A DNA stretch of 64,000 bases from Ornithinicoccus sp045032955. GTDB lineage: Bacteria; Actinomycetota; Actinomycetes; Actinomycetales; Dermatophilaceae. The DNA lies in the NCBI RefSeq assembly GCF_045032955.1, contig NZ_JBJFZU010000004.1, positions 1-64,000 of the forward strand, written 5' to 3'. Every line of letters starts with the position of its first letter. Position 1 is the first letter of the stretch. Under the pieces are notes generated by a model. That model saw only the letters and a list, made by a program, of their open reading frames with translations. It did no database searches and was not told the DNA's origin. The translations under genes were made by a program, and so were the position numbers. Below, piece by piece: positions 33,290-42,065 of this stretch.

Positions 33290-34800
33290 GCCGCGGCGCG
33301 GGGACGCGGTCCACCGATCCCGACGTACTTGACCTCGAGGAACTCCTCGATCCCCAGGGCACCGCCCTCCCGGCCGAGACCGGACTCCTTGATCCCGCCG
33401 AACGGGGCGGCCGGGTTCGACACCACGCCCTGGTTCAGCCCGACCATCCCGCTCTCCAGCTGCTCGGCCATCCGCAGGGACCGGTCCAGGTCCCGGGTGT
33501 AGACGTAGGACACCAGCCCGTAGGGAGTGTCGTTCGCCAGCTCGAGCACCTCCTCCTCGGTGCCGAAGGAGGTCAGCGGGGCGACCGGGCCGAAGATCTC
33601 CTCGGCGGCCATCCGGGACTGCGGCGAGACGTGGGTGAGCACCGTCGGCGGGTAGAAGTACCCCTGGCCCGGGTCGGCCTCTCCCCCGGTCAGCACCTGG
33701 GCACCGCGTCGCACGGCGTCCGCCACCAGCTCGCCCACCTTGTCCTGGGCCGCCTGGTCGATCAGCGGTCCGACCGTGACCCCCTCCCGGGTGCCCGGGC
33801 CGACCTGCAGGGCCGCCATCCGCTCCGCCAGCCGGCGACCGAACTCCTCGGCGACGCCCTCCTGCACGTAGATCCGGTTGGCCGCGGTGCAGGCCTCGCC
33901 CATGTTGCGCATCTTGGCGGCCATCGCCCCCGCGACCGCGTCGTCCAGGTCCGCGTCGTCGAAGACGATGAAGGGGGCGTTGCCACCGAGCTCCATCGAC
34001 GTCCGCAGCACCTTCTCCGCGCACTGCTCCAGCAGCTTCTTGCCGACCTGGGTGGAGCCGGTGAAGGAGAGCTTGCGGGCGAGCCCCGAGCGGATCATCG
34101 GCTCCATCACCACACCGGCGTGGGTGGTGGTGACGGTGTTCACCGACCCGGCCGGCAGCCCCACCTCGTGCAGGATCTCCACCAGCGCCAGCATGGACAG
34201 CGGGGTCTGGTGGGCGGGCTTGATCACGCTCGTGCACCCGGCGGCGATGGCGGGGCCGATCTTGCGGGTGCCCATCGCCATCGGGAAGTTCCACGGGGTG
34301 ATGAGCAGCGTCGGTCCGACCGGCTGGCGCATCACCAGGAAACGCGTGTCCCCGGCGGGCGAACGCTGGTAGCCGCCCTCGATGCGCAGCGCCTCGCCGG
34401 CGAAGTGGCGCAGGAACTCCGCGGCGTAGGTCACCTCGCCCCGGGCCTCGGCCAGCGGCTTGCCCATCTCCAGGGTCATCAGCAGCGCCAGCTCGTCGGC
34501 CCGCTCCGTCACCGCCTGGTAGGCGGCCATCAACCAGTCGTAGCGCTGCTTCGGCGAGCTCTCGGCCATCTCCGACCGGGCGTCGGCGGCGGCCTGCAGC
34601 GCGCGCATACCGTCTTCCGGGCCGGCGTCCGCCACCGACACCAGCTCGCGGCCGGTGGCGGGGTCGAGCACCGGGAAGGTGTCGCCGCTGGCCGCCGGTT
34701 GCCAGGCGCCGGCCACGAACAGACCGGTGGGGACCGCGGCCAGCACCTCCTGCGCCCGTGCCGGGAGTCCGTGCTCGTCTGTCGGGGTGTCGGTGGCCAC
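33274..34800 (-). CDS. NAD(P)-dependent aldehyde dehydrogenase, succinate-semialdehyde/DoeC-like
   Basis: A 508-residue ALDH. Visible are TPWNFPMAMGTRKIGPAIA, the NAD-binding SFTGSTQVGKKL, the Glu in MELGGNAPF and the nucleophile in MGEACTAANRIYV, and the SGLGREGG end. The sequence is of the GabD type (succinate semialdehyde), to which DoeC (aspartate semialdehyde, ectoine pathway) is also related. Paired with a divergent class III aminotransferase that would make the semialdehyde. Start ATG/GTG 34800; 69-base promoter gap contains operator site 3. Confidence 0.9.
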   Translation of the reverse strand: MATDTPTDEHGLPARAQEVLAAVPTGLFVAGAWQPAASGDTFPVLDPATGRELVSVADAGPEDGMRALQAAADARSEMAESSPKQRYDWLMAAYQAVTERADELALLMTLEMGKPLAEARGEVTYAAEFLRHFAGEALRIEGGYQRSPAGDTRFLVMRQPVGPTLLITPWNFPMAMGTRKIGPAIAAGCTSVIKPAHQTPLSMLALVEILHEVGLPAGSVNTVTTTHAGVVMEPMIRSGLARKLSFTGSTQVGKKLLEQCAEKVLRTSMELGGNAPFIVFDDADLDDAVAGAMAAKMRNMGEACTAANRIYVQEGVAEEFGRRLAERMAALQVGPGTREGVTVGPLIDQAAQDKVGELVADAVRRGAQVLTGGEADPGQGYFYPPTVLTHVSPQSRMAAEEIFGPVAPLTSFGTEEEVLELANDTPYGLVSYVYTRDLDRSLRMAEQLESGMVGLNQGVVSNPAAPFGGIKESGLGREGGALGIEEFLEVKYVGIGGPRPRAAAQGDG

Positions 34801-34832
34801 CGCTGCCTCCTGGGTGTCGATACGTTACGTTC

Positions 34833-34848
34833 GGATTGTCAACAATCT
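34833..34848. promoter_or_regulatory. GntR-type operator, site 3 (divergent promoter)
   Basis: GGATTGTCAACAATCT, identical to site 1 except the last base; centre of the gap between aldehyde dehydrogenase (34800) and class III aminotransferase (34869). Links these two genes to the same regulator as the rest of the island. Confidence 0.8.
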
Positions 34849-34868
34849 ATCAACCGCGAACCCGAAGG

Positions 34869-36128
34869 ATGTCGACCGTGGCGCACCTCAGCCCCCTGCT
34901 CAAGCAGGCCACCCCCGTCATCGCCGACCGCGGCGACGGCGCCCTCATCTTCGACGAGCAGGACCGTCGCTACCTGGACTTCACCGCCGGCATCGGCGTC
35001 ACCAGCACCGGGCACGCGCACCCGGACGTGGTCGCCGCCGCCCAGGCCCAGATCGGCAAGATCATCCACGCCCAGTACACGACGGTGATGCACCGCCCGC
35101 TGCTCGACCTGGTGGAGCGGATGTCGGAGGTGCTGCCGGCGGGCCTGGACTCGATGTTCTTCGTCAACTCCGGCTCCGAGGCGGTGGAGGCGGCGCTGCG
35201 GCTGGCCCGTCAGGCGACCGGTCGGCCCAACGTCATCACCTTCCACGGCGGCTTCCACGGCCGGACCGTGGCCGCCGCCTCGATGACGACCTCCGGGACG
35301 AAGTTCCGCTCCGGCTTCGCACCCCTGATGCCGGGGGTGCACGTGGCGCCCTTCCCGAACCCCACGCACTACGGCTGGTCGCAGGAGGAGTCCACCAGGT
35401 TCGCGCTGCGCGAGCTGGACTACCTGCTGCAGACCATCAGCGCACCGCAGGACACCGCGGCCTTCCTGATCGAGCCGGTCCTCGGTGAGGGCGGGTACGT
35501 CCCGGCCTCCGCCGAGTTCATGGCGGGCCTGCGAGAGCGCGCCGACCGGCACGGCATCCTGCTGGTGCTGGACGAGGTCCAGACCGGCTGGGGCCGCACC
35601 GGGCGGTTCTGGGGGCACCAGCACTTCGACGTCACCCCGGACGTGCTGGTGACCGCCAAGGGCATCGCCTCCGGCTTCCCGCTGTCCGGGATCGCCGCCT
35701 CCGAGGAGCTCATGAGCCGGGCCTGGCCGGGGTCCCAGGGCGGCACCTACGGCGCCAACGCGGTCGCCTGCGCGGCCGCGCTGGCGACCCTGGACGTGAT
35801 GCAGCGCGAGGACCTGGTCGCCAACGCCCGGGACCGTGGTGAGCAGCTGCGCGCCCGGCTCGAGACCTCGGCGGACAGGTATGCCCAGATCACCGACGTA
35901 CGGGGCCTGGGTCTCATGCTCGGCGCGGAGTTCCGGACTCCCGAGGGCGAGCCGGACGGCGCCACCGCGGCCCGGGCCCAGCAGGCCGCCGCGGAGCACG
36001 GGCTGCTGCTGCTCACCTGCGGGGCCTGGTCCCAGGTGGTGCGCTTCATCCCGGCCCTCGTGGTCACGCAGGCGCAGGTCGACGAGGCCGCAGACCTCTG
36101 GGAACGGACGCTGACCTCCGTGCTCTGA
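34869..36128 (+). CDS. Class III aminotransferase (GABA/diaminobutyrate type)
   Basis: A 419-residue omega-type transaminase. The substrate-pocket opening YLDFTAGIGVTSTGHAHP, the cofactor loop SGSEAVEAALRLAR, FHGGFHGRT, the Asp in LLVLDEVQTGWGRTG and the PLP lysine in VTAKGIASGFPLSG are all there. GabT (4-aminobutyrate) and DoeD/EctB-like diaminobutyrate transaminases share these features. With the divergent dehydrogenase it would convert an omega-amino acid to a dicarboxylate (succinate from GABA, or aspartate from diaminobutyrate). ATG 34869 behind AAGGATG; upstream in-frame codons overlap the operator. Confidence 0.9.
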   Translation: MSTVAHLSPLLKQATPVIADRGDGALIFDEQDRRYLDFTAGIGVTSTGHAHPDVVAAAQAQIGKIIHAQYTTVMHRPLLDLVERMSEVLPAGLDSMFFVNSGSEAVEAALRLARQATGRPNVITFHGGFHGRTVAAASMTTSGTKFRSGFAPLMPGVHVAPFPNPTHYGWSQEESTRFALRELDYLLQTISAPQDTAAFLIEPVLGEGGYVPASAEFMAGLRERADRHGILLVLDEVQTGWGRTGRFWGHQHFDVTPDVLVTAKGIASGFPLSGIAASEELMSRAWPGSQGGTYGANAVACAAALATLDVMQREDLVANARDRGEQLRARLETSADRYAQITDVRGLGLMLGAEFRTPEGEPDGATAARAQQAAAEHGLLLLTCGAWSQVVRFIPALVVTQAQVDEAADLWERTLTSVL

Positions 36129-36159
36129 TCCGCCGCTCCGACCCACCACCTCACGGCAC

Positions 36160-36193
36160 GAGGCCCGGGCCACCGATCGGTGGCGCGGGCCTC
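36160..36193. terminator. Bidirectional terminator between aminotransferase and BCCT1
   Basis: 17-base arms (36160-36176 and 36177-36193) with one mismatch, extendable to about 36152-36201. It lies in the 80-base gap between convergent genes and would end both transcripts. No T-tract is needed for such a large GC hairpin in this kind of genome. Confidence 0.75.
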
Positions 36194-36210
36194 GGGTCGT
36201 GGTGCCGACC

Positions 36211-37929
36211 TCAGCCAGTGGTCTCCTTGTGCGCCGGGTCGTCGGCGTCCCGCTGCGCGGGGACGCCGTTCTCGGCCTCCTCTCGCTGACGCTCGACCTC
36301 CGCCTTCTCGCGCGCGGCCTCCTCCTCCTGCAGCCGGATCTGCTCCTGCGGGGAGATGGAGTGGTCGCCGCGCTGGATCCGGGCGTGCTCGGCCCGCACC
36401 CCGATGACGAGCATCGGGATCATCGCGAAGACCAGGATGAAGATGGGCAGCCCGACCACGGTGATGATCTCCTGCAGCGCGGTGATGCCGGCGTCACCGC
36501 CGAGCACGATGAGCAGGGCGGCCAGGGCGCCCAGGCAGACCGCCCAGAACACCCGCTGGCCGACCGGCCCGGCCTCACCGTCACCGGAGCACAGCATGTC
36601 GACCACCAGGGCCGCGGAGTCGGCGGAGGTGGCGAAGAAGAGCGCCACGATCACGATCGTCAGCCCCTGCAGCAGCCCGGTGGCGGGGAAGTTCTCGAAG
36701 AAGGTGAACATCGCCAGCGGGACGCTCTCGGCGACCGCGTCGGAGATCGGTCCACCGGTGCCGTCGATGCCGTCGATCTGCATGGCCGACCAGCCGAAGA
36801 TGACGAACCAGACGACGGTGAACAGCGACGGGGCGATGAGCACGCCGCCGACGAACTCGCGGACCGTCCGGCCGCGGGAGATCCGGGCCAGGAAGACCCC
36901 CATGAAGGGTGCCCAGGTCACCGTCCAGGCCCAGTAGAAGACGGTCCAGCCGGCCTGCCAGCCCCAGCCGTCCTCACCGTCGACGGTGGCCAGCGCGTCG
37001 TTCCACAGCGACAGACCCGGCAGCGAGGCCAGGTAGTTGCCGGCACTCTCGAAGAGCTCCCGCAGCAGGAAGACCGTCGTGCCGCCGGTGAAGAGGACGA
37101 AGAGCATCATCCCGACGGCCAGCCCGATGTTCAGGTTCGACAGTCGCTTGATCCCCTTGTCCAGCCCGACGGCCACGGAGACCGTGGCCACCGCGGTGAG
37201 CACGACGATCACCATGACCCGGACGAAGGTGCCGTCCTCCAGGCCGGTCAGCCGGGACAGCCCGGCGCTGATCTGCGAGGTGCCCAGCCCCAGGCTCACG
37301 GCCAGGCCGAAGAGGGTGCCGAGGACCGCGAAGACGTCGATGGTCTTGCCGATCGGCCCGTGGATGCGCTCCTTGAGGACCGGGTAGAAGACCGAGCTGA
37401 CGCGCATCGGCAGGTTGTACCGGTAGATGAAGAAGCCGAAGGCCAGGCCGGGCAGCGTGAAGATCGCCCAGGTGTGCAGCGCCAGGTGGTAGAGCGCGAC
37501 GTTCATCGCGTCCTCGGCGGCCTGCGCGCTGTAGGGCTCGACCCCCTCGAAGGGCGGGGTGGCGAAGTGCGAGATCGGCTCGGCGACGCCCCAGAACATG
37601 AGGATGGTGCCGATGCCACCGGCGAAGAGCATGGTGAACCAGGACAGCCGGGTGTAGGTCGGCTTCTCGTCCGCGGAGCCCAGGCGCAGGTCGCCGTACT
37701 TGCTGATCGCCAGCCACACCAGGAAGACCAGCCAGGCGGTCACCCCGAAGATGAAGAACCACCCGAGGTTGGTGGTGACCCATTCCCTGGCCGTGGCGAA
37801 GCCGGAGCCGATCGACTCCGGGAAGAGCAGCAGCAGCACCAGGATGACGAGCATCAGCCCGGCAGAGGTGAAGAAGATGGGAGGGTTGGTGCGAAGCCCC
37901 AACCGTCGGGCGAGATCTTCCACGGTCAC
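36211..37929 (-). CDS. BCCT-family carrier 1 (betaine/ectoine-type solutes)
   Basis: A 572-residue carrier with 12 membrane helices. The family blocks GGIGTILMFWGVAEP (helix 3) and WTVFYWAWTVTWAPFMGVFLARISRGRT (helix 8, here in parts) are plain. Helix 3 lacks the second G-I-G of the sodium-dependent BetP type, which may mean proton coupling or antiport. C-terminal 45 residues are charged and cytoplasmic. GTG 37929 follows CAGGAAGG. A GntR-type operator lies 52 bases upstream, so this carrier likely brings in the island's substrate: a zwitterionic solute such as ectoine, betaine or carnitine. Confidence 0.92.
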   Translation of the reverse strand: MTVEDLARRLGLRTNPPIFFTSAGLMLVILVLLLLFPESIGSGFATAREWVTTNLGWFFIFGVTAWLVFLVWLAISKYGDLRLGSADEKPTYTRLSWFTMLFAGGIGTILMFWGVAEPISHFATPPFEGVEPYSAQAAEDAMNVALYHLALHTWAIFTLPGLAFGFFIYRYNLPMRVSSVFYPVLKERIHGPIGKTIDVFAVLGTLFGLAVSLGLGTSQISAGLSRLTGLEDGTFVRVMVIVVLTAVATVSVAVGLDKGIKRLSNLNIGLAVGMMLFVLFTGGTTVFLLRELFESAGNYLASLPGLSLWNDALATVDGEDGWGWQAGWTVFYWAWTVTWAPFMGVFLARISRGRTVREFVGGVLIAPSLFTVVWFVIFGWSAMQIDGIDGTGGPISDAVAESVPLAMFTFFENFPATGLLQGLTIVIVALFFATSADSAALVVDMLCSGDGEAGPVGQRVFWAVCLGALAALLIVLGGDAGITALQEIITVVGLPIFILVFAMIPMLVIGVRAEHARIQRGDHSISPQEQIRLQEEEAAREKAEVERQREEAENGVPAQRDADDPAHKETTG

Positions 37930-37980
37930 ATACCTTCCTGGCGACGGCCGTGGGCCCCCGCGCGGATGTCGAGTTGTCTG

Positions 37981-37992
37981 CTTGTGGACAAT
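37981..37992. promoter_or_regulatory. GntR-type operator, site 4 (upstream of BCCT1)
   Basis: CTTGTGGACAAT, i.e. TTGT-GG-ACAA with one edge mismatch relative to sites 1-3; a half site GTTGTCTG lies just before it. Placed 52 bases upstream of the BCCT1 start on that gene's promoter side. Weaker match than the others. Confidence 0.6.
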
Positions 37993-38096
37993 GAGACCCT
38001 AGCGAGCCGGCTGCGGCATGGCTACCTGCGCGCCGCCGCGAAAGACAACGAATCGGCAACGAATCTGCAACGGGCGCCGCGACTGCGGGCTCGGGC

Positions 38097-39674
38097 TCAG
38101 GTGTCCTCGTCGGCGATCTTGGCGTACCGGAACGCGGCCCAGAAGTCACCGCGGACGTAGCGCTCCTCCTCCTGCGGCACCAGGTCCCAGGGCCGGGTGC
38201 GTCCCTGCAGCAGGGCGTGCGCGACGACGGAGCGCCGTCGTTGGCTGGCCCGCACCCGGGCCTCCAGCTCCTCCAGGTCGTAGCGCTCCTCGAGGCGCGC
38301 ACGCAGGTCGGCCGCCACGTCGGCATACCCCGGGTCGTCGACCACGTTCCGCAGCTCGTGCGGGTCCACGTCCAGGTCGAAGAGCTGGTCGGGGTCACCG
38401 GGGCAGCGGACCAGCTTCAGCGGGCCGTGGACCAGGGTGACCTGGGGATGGTGGGTGCCCTCGGCCAGGTACTCCAGGAAGATGTCCCGGTCCTGCGGCG
38501 CGGCACCCGCGAGCTCGCGTCGGACGCTCTCCAGCAGGGACATCCCCGCCTCGGCCTCGGCCTCGGGTTCGTCGTCGGCGGCCTCGCCCGAGACCGTGGC
38601 GCCGGCCACCTCGACCAGCGTGGGGAGCAGGTCGAGCAGGCTCACCGGGTTGGCGTACCGGCCCGGGCGGACCAGCCCGGGCGGCCCGCGCAGGATGAGT
38701 GGGACCCTGCTGGACTGCTCGTAGGGGGACATCTTGTACCAGAGCCCCTTCTCCCCCAGCATGTCGCCGTGGTCGCTGGTCAGCACCACCACGGTGTCCT
38801 GCGCCAGCCCCAGGTCGTCGAGCCGCCGCAGGATCGTCCCGACCAGGTCGTCGATGTAGCTCACCGCTGCGTAGTACGCACGGCGGGCTCGCGCGGCGAC
38901 CTCGGCGTCCGGGTCCTGGCCGGGCCGGTCGAAGCCGCTCATCGTCCGCAGCCGGTGGGTGTGCGGGTCCTGGTCGGCGTCCGGCACCTGCGGGTGCACC
39001 GGGGCCGGGATGGGGACCCCCTCGAAGCGGTCCCAGTGCTCACGGGGCGGCTCGTAGGGGTCGTGCGGGTGGATGAAGGACGTGACCAGCAGGAAGGGCT
39101 GCTGGTCCTCGCCCCGTTCGGCCCGGTCCTGGTTCGCCCGGACCCGGTCGTTGAGGTGGCGCACCGTGCGGAAGAGCACCTCGTCGTCGAAGTCCTGCTG
39201 CACGGTGGCGGTGGCGGCGCCCGCGGTGAAGACGGGATCGGCCGCGTGGTACCACTGCAGCCGCTGGTCCAGCGGGCGACCCCAGTCCGGCACCATGTCC
39301 AGGTCCGCCGGGTAGACGTCGGTGGTGAGCCGCTGCTCGAAGCCGTGGTGCTGGTCCGGACCGATGAAGTGCATCCGCCCGACCAGGGCGGTGTGGTACC
39401 CGGCCGACCGGAGCAGGTGCGCGAAGGTCGGCACCGACGCCGCGAAGTCGTCGCCGTTGTCGTAGCACCCCAACTCCGAGGGCATCAGCCCGGTCATCAT
39501 CGACGCCCGTGAGGGTGCGCACAGGGGCGTCGTGCAGTAGGCGCGGTCGAAGACCGCACCCTCCTCCGCCAGGGCGTCCAGGTGAGGGGTCCGCGCCGTC
39601 TCGTCCCCGTAGGCGCCGAGCGCCTGCGGGGCGAGCTGGTCGGCCTGGATCACGACGACGTTGGGCGCCGTCAT
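38097..39674 (-). CDS. betC: Choline-sulfatase-like sulfatase
   Basis: A 525-residue type I sulfatase. The formylglycine site is LCAPSRASMMTG (C52 in C-x-P-S-R), metal residues are in QADQLAPQ and LTSDHGDMLGEKGLWYK. The first residues of the active site and the late segment RTRPWDLVPQEEERYVRGD match choline-sulfatases, which split choline-O-sulfate into choline and sulfate in the cytoplasm (no signal peptide here). ATG 39674 is used; GTG 39695 would overlap the BCCT2 stop by four bases and is also good. It follows BCCT2 in one operon, so the carrier may import choline-O-sulfate or choline. Other arylsulfatase substrates are not excluded. Confidence 0.83.
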   Translation of the reverse strand: MTAPNVVVIQADQLAPQALGAYGDETARTPHLDALAEEGAVFDRAYCTTPLCAPSRASMMTGLMPSELGCYDNGDDFAASVPTFAHLLRSAGYHTALVGRMHFIGPDQHHGFEQRLTTDVYPADLDMVPDWGRPLDQRLQWYHAADPVFTAGAATATVQQDFDDEVLFRTVRHLNDRVRANQDRAERGEDQQPFLLVTSFIHPHDPYEPPREHWDRFEGVPIPAPVHPQVPDADQDPHTHRLRTMSGFDRPGQDPDAEVAARARRAYYAAVSYIDDLVGTILRRLDDLGLAQDTVVVLTSDHGDMLGEKGLWYKMSPYEQSSRVPLILRGPPGLVRPGRYANPVSLLDLLPTLVEVAGATVSGEAADDEPEAEAEAGMSLLESVRRELAGAAPQDRDIFLEYLAEGTHHPQVTLVHGPLKLVRCPGDPDQLFDLDVDPHELRNVVDDPGYADVAADLRARLEERYDLEELEARVRASQRRRSVVAHALLQGRTRPWDLVPQEEERYVRGDFWAAFRYAKIADEDT

Positions 39675-39691
39675 CGCGTCGTCGCCGGCTG

Positions 39692-41677
39692 TCACACCGG
39701 CTTCCCGTCGGCGCCGTCGCCCGAGGCCTCGGGCGAGGACGAGGAGTCCTCGGGCGGCTCCTCCGCAGGGGTCTCGGGCTTCCAGCCGTCCGCCCACTCC
39801 CCGGTCTCGTAGTCGTAGCCGACCGGGTCGCCGTCCTCGTCGGTGCGCTGGTACCAGCTGGTGTAGTTCTCGTGCTCGGAGTCCACCTCCGCCCCGGCAC
39901 CACCACCCGGGCGGGCCTGGACGACCTGCAGGGCGAAGTCGTCGCCGAACCGGTCGACACCCTCGACCACCGCCTTGCTGACGGCGTTCTGGGCATACAG
40001 GTGGCGCAGCGTGAGGGGGTCGGTGCGCAGGTCGCGGAACCACGCCACGATGATCAGCAGCATCACCAGGGCGAACGGCACCGCGGTGACGATCACCAGC
40101 TGTTGGAGCCCCTCGAGCGCGGTCGCGTCCCCGAGCGAGAGCATCACCACCGCGATCCCGGACATCACCAGACCCCAGAAGACCACCACCCAGCGGCGGG
40201 GGTTCTGGTCGCCGTTGCTGGCGAGCATGCCCATCACGACCGACGCGGAGTCGGCCGAGGTGATGAAGAAGATCGAGAGCACCACGATCACCACGAACGG
40301 CAGCCAGCCCACGTACGGGAGGTTGTCCAGGACCGCGAAGAACACCTGGGCCGGCGCCATGTCGGCACTCATCCCGGGCATCCCCTCGCGGTACATCCAG
40401 ATCGAGGTACCGCCCATGATGCCGTAGGCGATGAACAGCAGGGATGACGGGATGAGGATGGTCCCCAGCAGGAACTGCCGGATGGTCCGGCCCCGGGAGA
40501 TCCGGGCGATGAAGATGCCGACGAAGGGCGACCACGAGATCCACCACGCCCAGTAGTACACGGTCCACGCGGACTGGTAGGTCTGCGTCTCCTCACCCCA
40601 CGACAGGGAGCGGCCCATCATGTCGAACATGGAGCCCATGTACTCCATCATCGCCGAGGGCAGCAGGTTCATCAGGAAGAGCGTCGGCCCCAGGAAGAGG
40701 ACCACGCCCACGATGCCGACGGTGAGCACGATGTTGATGCTGGACAGGTAACGGATCCCCCTCGCCACCCCGGAGACCGCAGAGATGATGAAGCCCACGG
40801 TCAGCACCAGGATGATGACGACCAGCACGGTGTTGGTCAGCTCGTCGACGCCGGAGACGATGCTCACCCCGGCCCCGATCTGCATCGCCGCGATGCCGAG
40901 AGCGGCGGCGGTGCCGAACAGGGTCGCGATGATCGCGAAGATGTCGACCAGCTTGCCGGCGAAGCCGTCGGCGTGCCGGGCGCCGAAGAGGCTGCGGAAG
41001 ATGGAGGACATCAGCAGGCTGCGCCCGCGCCGGTATGCCGCGTAGGCCACCGCGCCGCCCACCAGGGCATACATCGCCCAGGCGTGGAAGCCCCAGTGGA
41101 AGTAGGTCTGCGCCATCGCCCGGTGCAGCGCCTCGGTCGACTCGGGCTCGTTCGTCAGCGGCGGCGGCGAGACGAAGTACGTCAGCGGCTCCGAGGGGCC
41201 GAAGAAGAGCACCCCGATCCCGATCCCGGCGGCGAAGAGCATCGCGACCCAGGCGAACGTGCTGAACTCCGGTGTCTCGCCGTCCTTGCCCAGCGGGATC
41301 CTGCCGTAGGGCGAGAAGGCCATGATGAGCAGCGCCACCAGGATGATGATCGCCACGCTGTTGAAGAGCCAGCCCAGGTTGCCGGTCGCCCAGGCGAAGG
41401 CTGCCGCCGAGACCTCGGCGACTCCCGCGGAGTCCACCACGCCCCAGATGACGAAGGCGACGGTGAGCACACCGGCCAACGCGAAGACCGTCTTGCTGAG
41501 GCTGTAGCGGCGGCGCTGCTCGTCGATCGAGATGCCGGGCACCAGCGCGGGGTGGATGTCGTGCGGATACTTGGGGCGTTGGTAGTCGAGGCTCCCGAGG
41601 GAGCTGCCGGCGCGGCGTCCGGCCCGCCGGGCGTCGTCGGCGAGCTTCTTGCGGGAAGACCGTTGGTCCTCGGACAT
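39692..41677 (-). CDS. BCCT-family carrier 2 (BetP-like) with long charged tail
   Basis: A 661-residue carrier. The helix 3 block FAAGIGIGVLFFGPSEPLTYF has the full G-x-G-x-G pattern of sodium-coupled BetP, and WTVYYWAWWISWSPFVGIFIARISRGRT is the helix 8 signature (shown in parts). A 60-residue basic N-terminus and an acidic 110-residue C-terminus (TGEWADGWKPETP) frame 12 helices, as in osmoregulated BetP/LcoP carriers. It leads the operon with the sulfatase. No TTGT-NN-ACAA site precedes it, so control differs from BCCT1; osmotic activation is possible. Confidence 0.92.
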   Translation of the reverse strand: MSEDQRSSRKKLADDARRAGRRAGSSLGSLDYQRPKYPHDIHPALVPGISIDEQRRRYSLSKTVFALAGVLTVAFVIWGVVDSAGVAEVSAAAFAWATGNLGWLFNSVAIIILVALLIMAFSPYGRIPLGKDGETPEFSTFAWVAMLFAAGIGIGVLFFGPSEPLTYFVSPPPLTNEPESTEALHRAMAQTYFHWGFHAWAMYALVGGAVAYAAYRRGRSLLMSSIFRSLFGARHADGFAGKLVDIFAIIATLFGTAAALGIAAMQIGAGVSIVSGVDELTNTVLVVIILVLTVGFIISAVSGVARGIRYLSSINIVLTVGIVGVVLFLGPTLFLMNLLPSAMMEYMGSMFDMMGRSLSWGEETQTYQSAWTVYYWAWWISWSPFVGIFIARISRGRTIRQFLLGTILIPSSLLFIAYGIMGGTSIWMYREGMPGMSADMAPAQVFFAVLDNLPYVGWLPFVVIVVLSIFFITSADSASVVMGMLASNGDQNPRRWVVVFWGLVMSGIAVVMLSLGDATALEGLQQLVIVTAVPFALVMLLIIVAWFRDLRTDPLTLRHLYAQNAVSKAVVEGVDRFGDDFALQVVQARPGGGAGAEVDSEHENYTSWYQRTDEDGDPVGYDYETGEWADGWKPETPAEEPPEDSSSSPEASGDGADGKPV

Positions 41678-42065
41678 GGCGGTGACCTTCTCTGGGTTCG
41701 TTGATGTGACGACGCCCTGGCACGCCGACGTGGCGTGCCGGACGAGGTCCGGTCGTCGTTCGGAGAGTCGGTGGGTGGTGGGCTACGGACAGGGTCGTGT
41801 CGCGGCGACGGGCGCCGTTACGGCTCGCCGCCGCACCAACCGATGGCCACCGCGGCCCACGAGGCATGGGCATACCCCGAGGTGGGGCGCGGCGCCAGAC
41901 GCTCGGCGCTCGGCACGCACGCCTCCCGGACCCGGGTGCACGAGCTGGCCCGACGCTCTCGCGCCGGGCCGGTGGCGGCCCGCGGGTCTGGCATGGGGCG
42001 AACCATAACAGCGGCCCGCGGGGCTGTCACCCGACTGCGGGTCTTGAGCCTGCGGGCGTCGCCAC
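41678..42065. other. Gene-free stretch upstream of BCCT2
   Basis: 388 bases without a credible gene. Several short open frames overlap one another here without family features. A perfect 8-bp inverted repeat GGCACGCC/GGCGTGCC with a five-base spacer lies at 41719-41739, about 40 bases before the BCCT2 start, and may be an operator or leader hairpin. One copy of the dispersed octamer lies near 41868. Confidence 0.6.
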
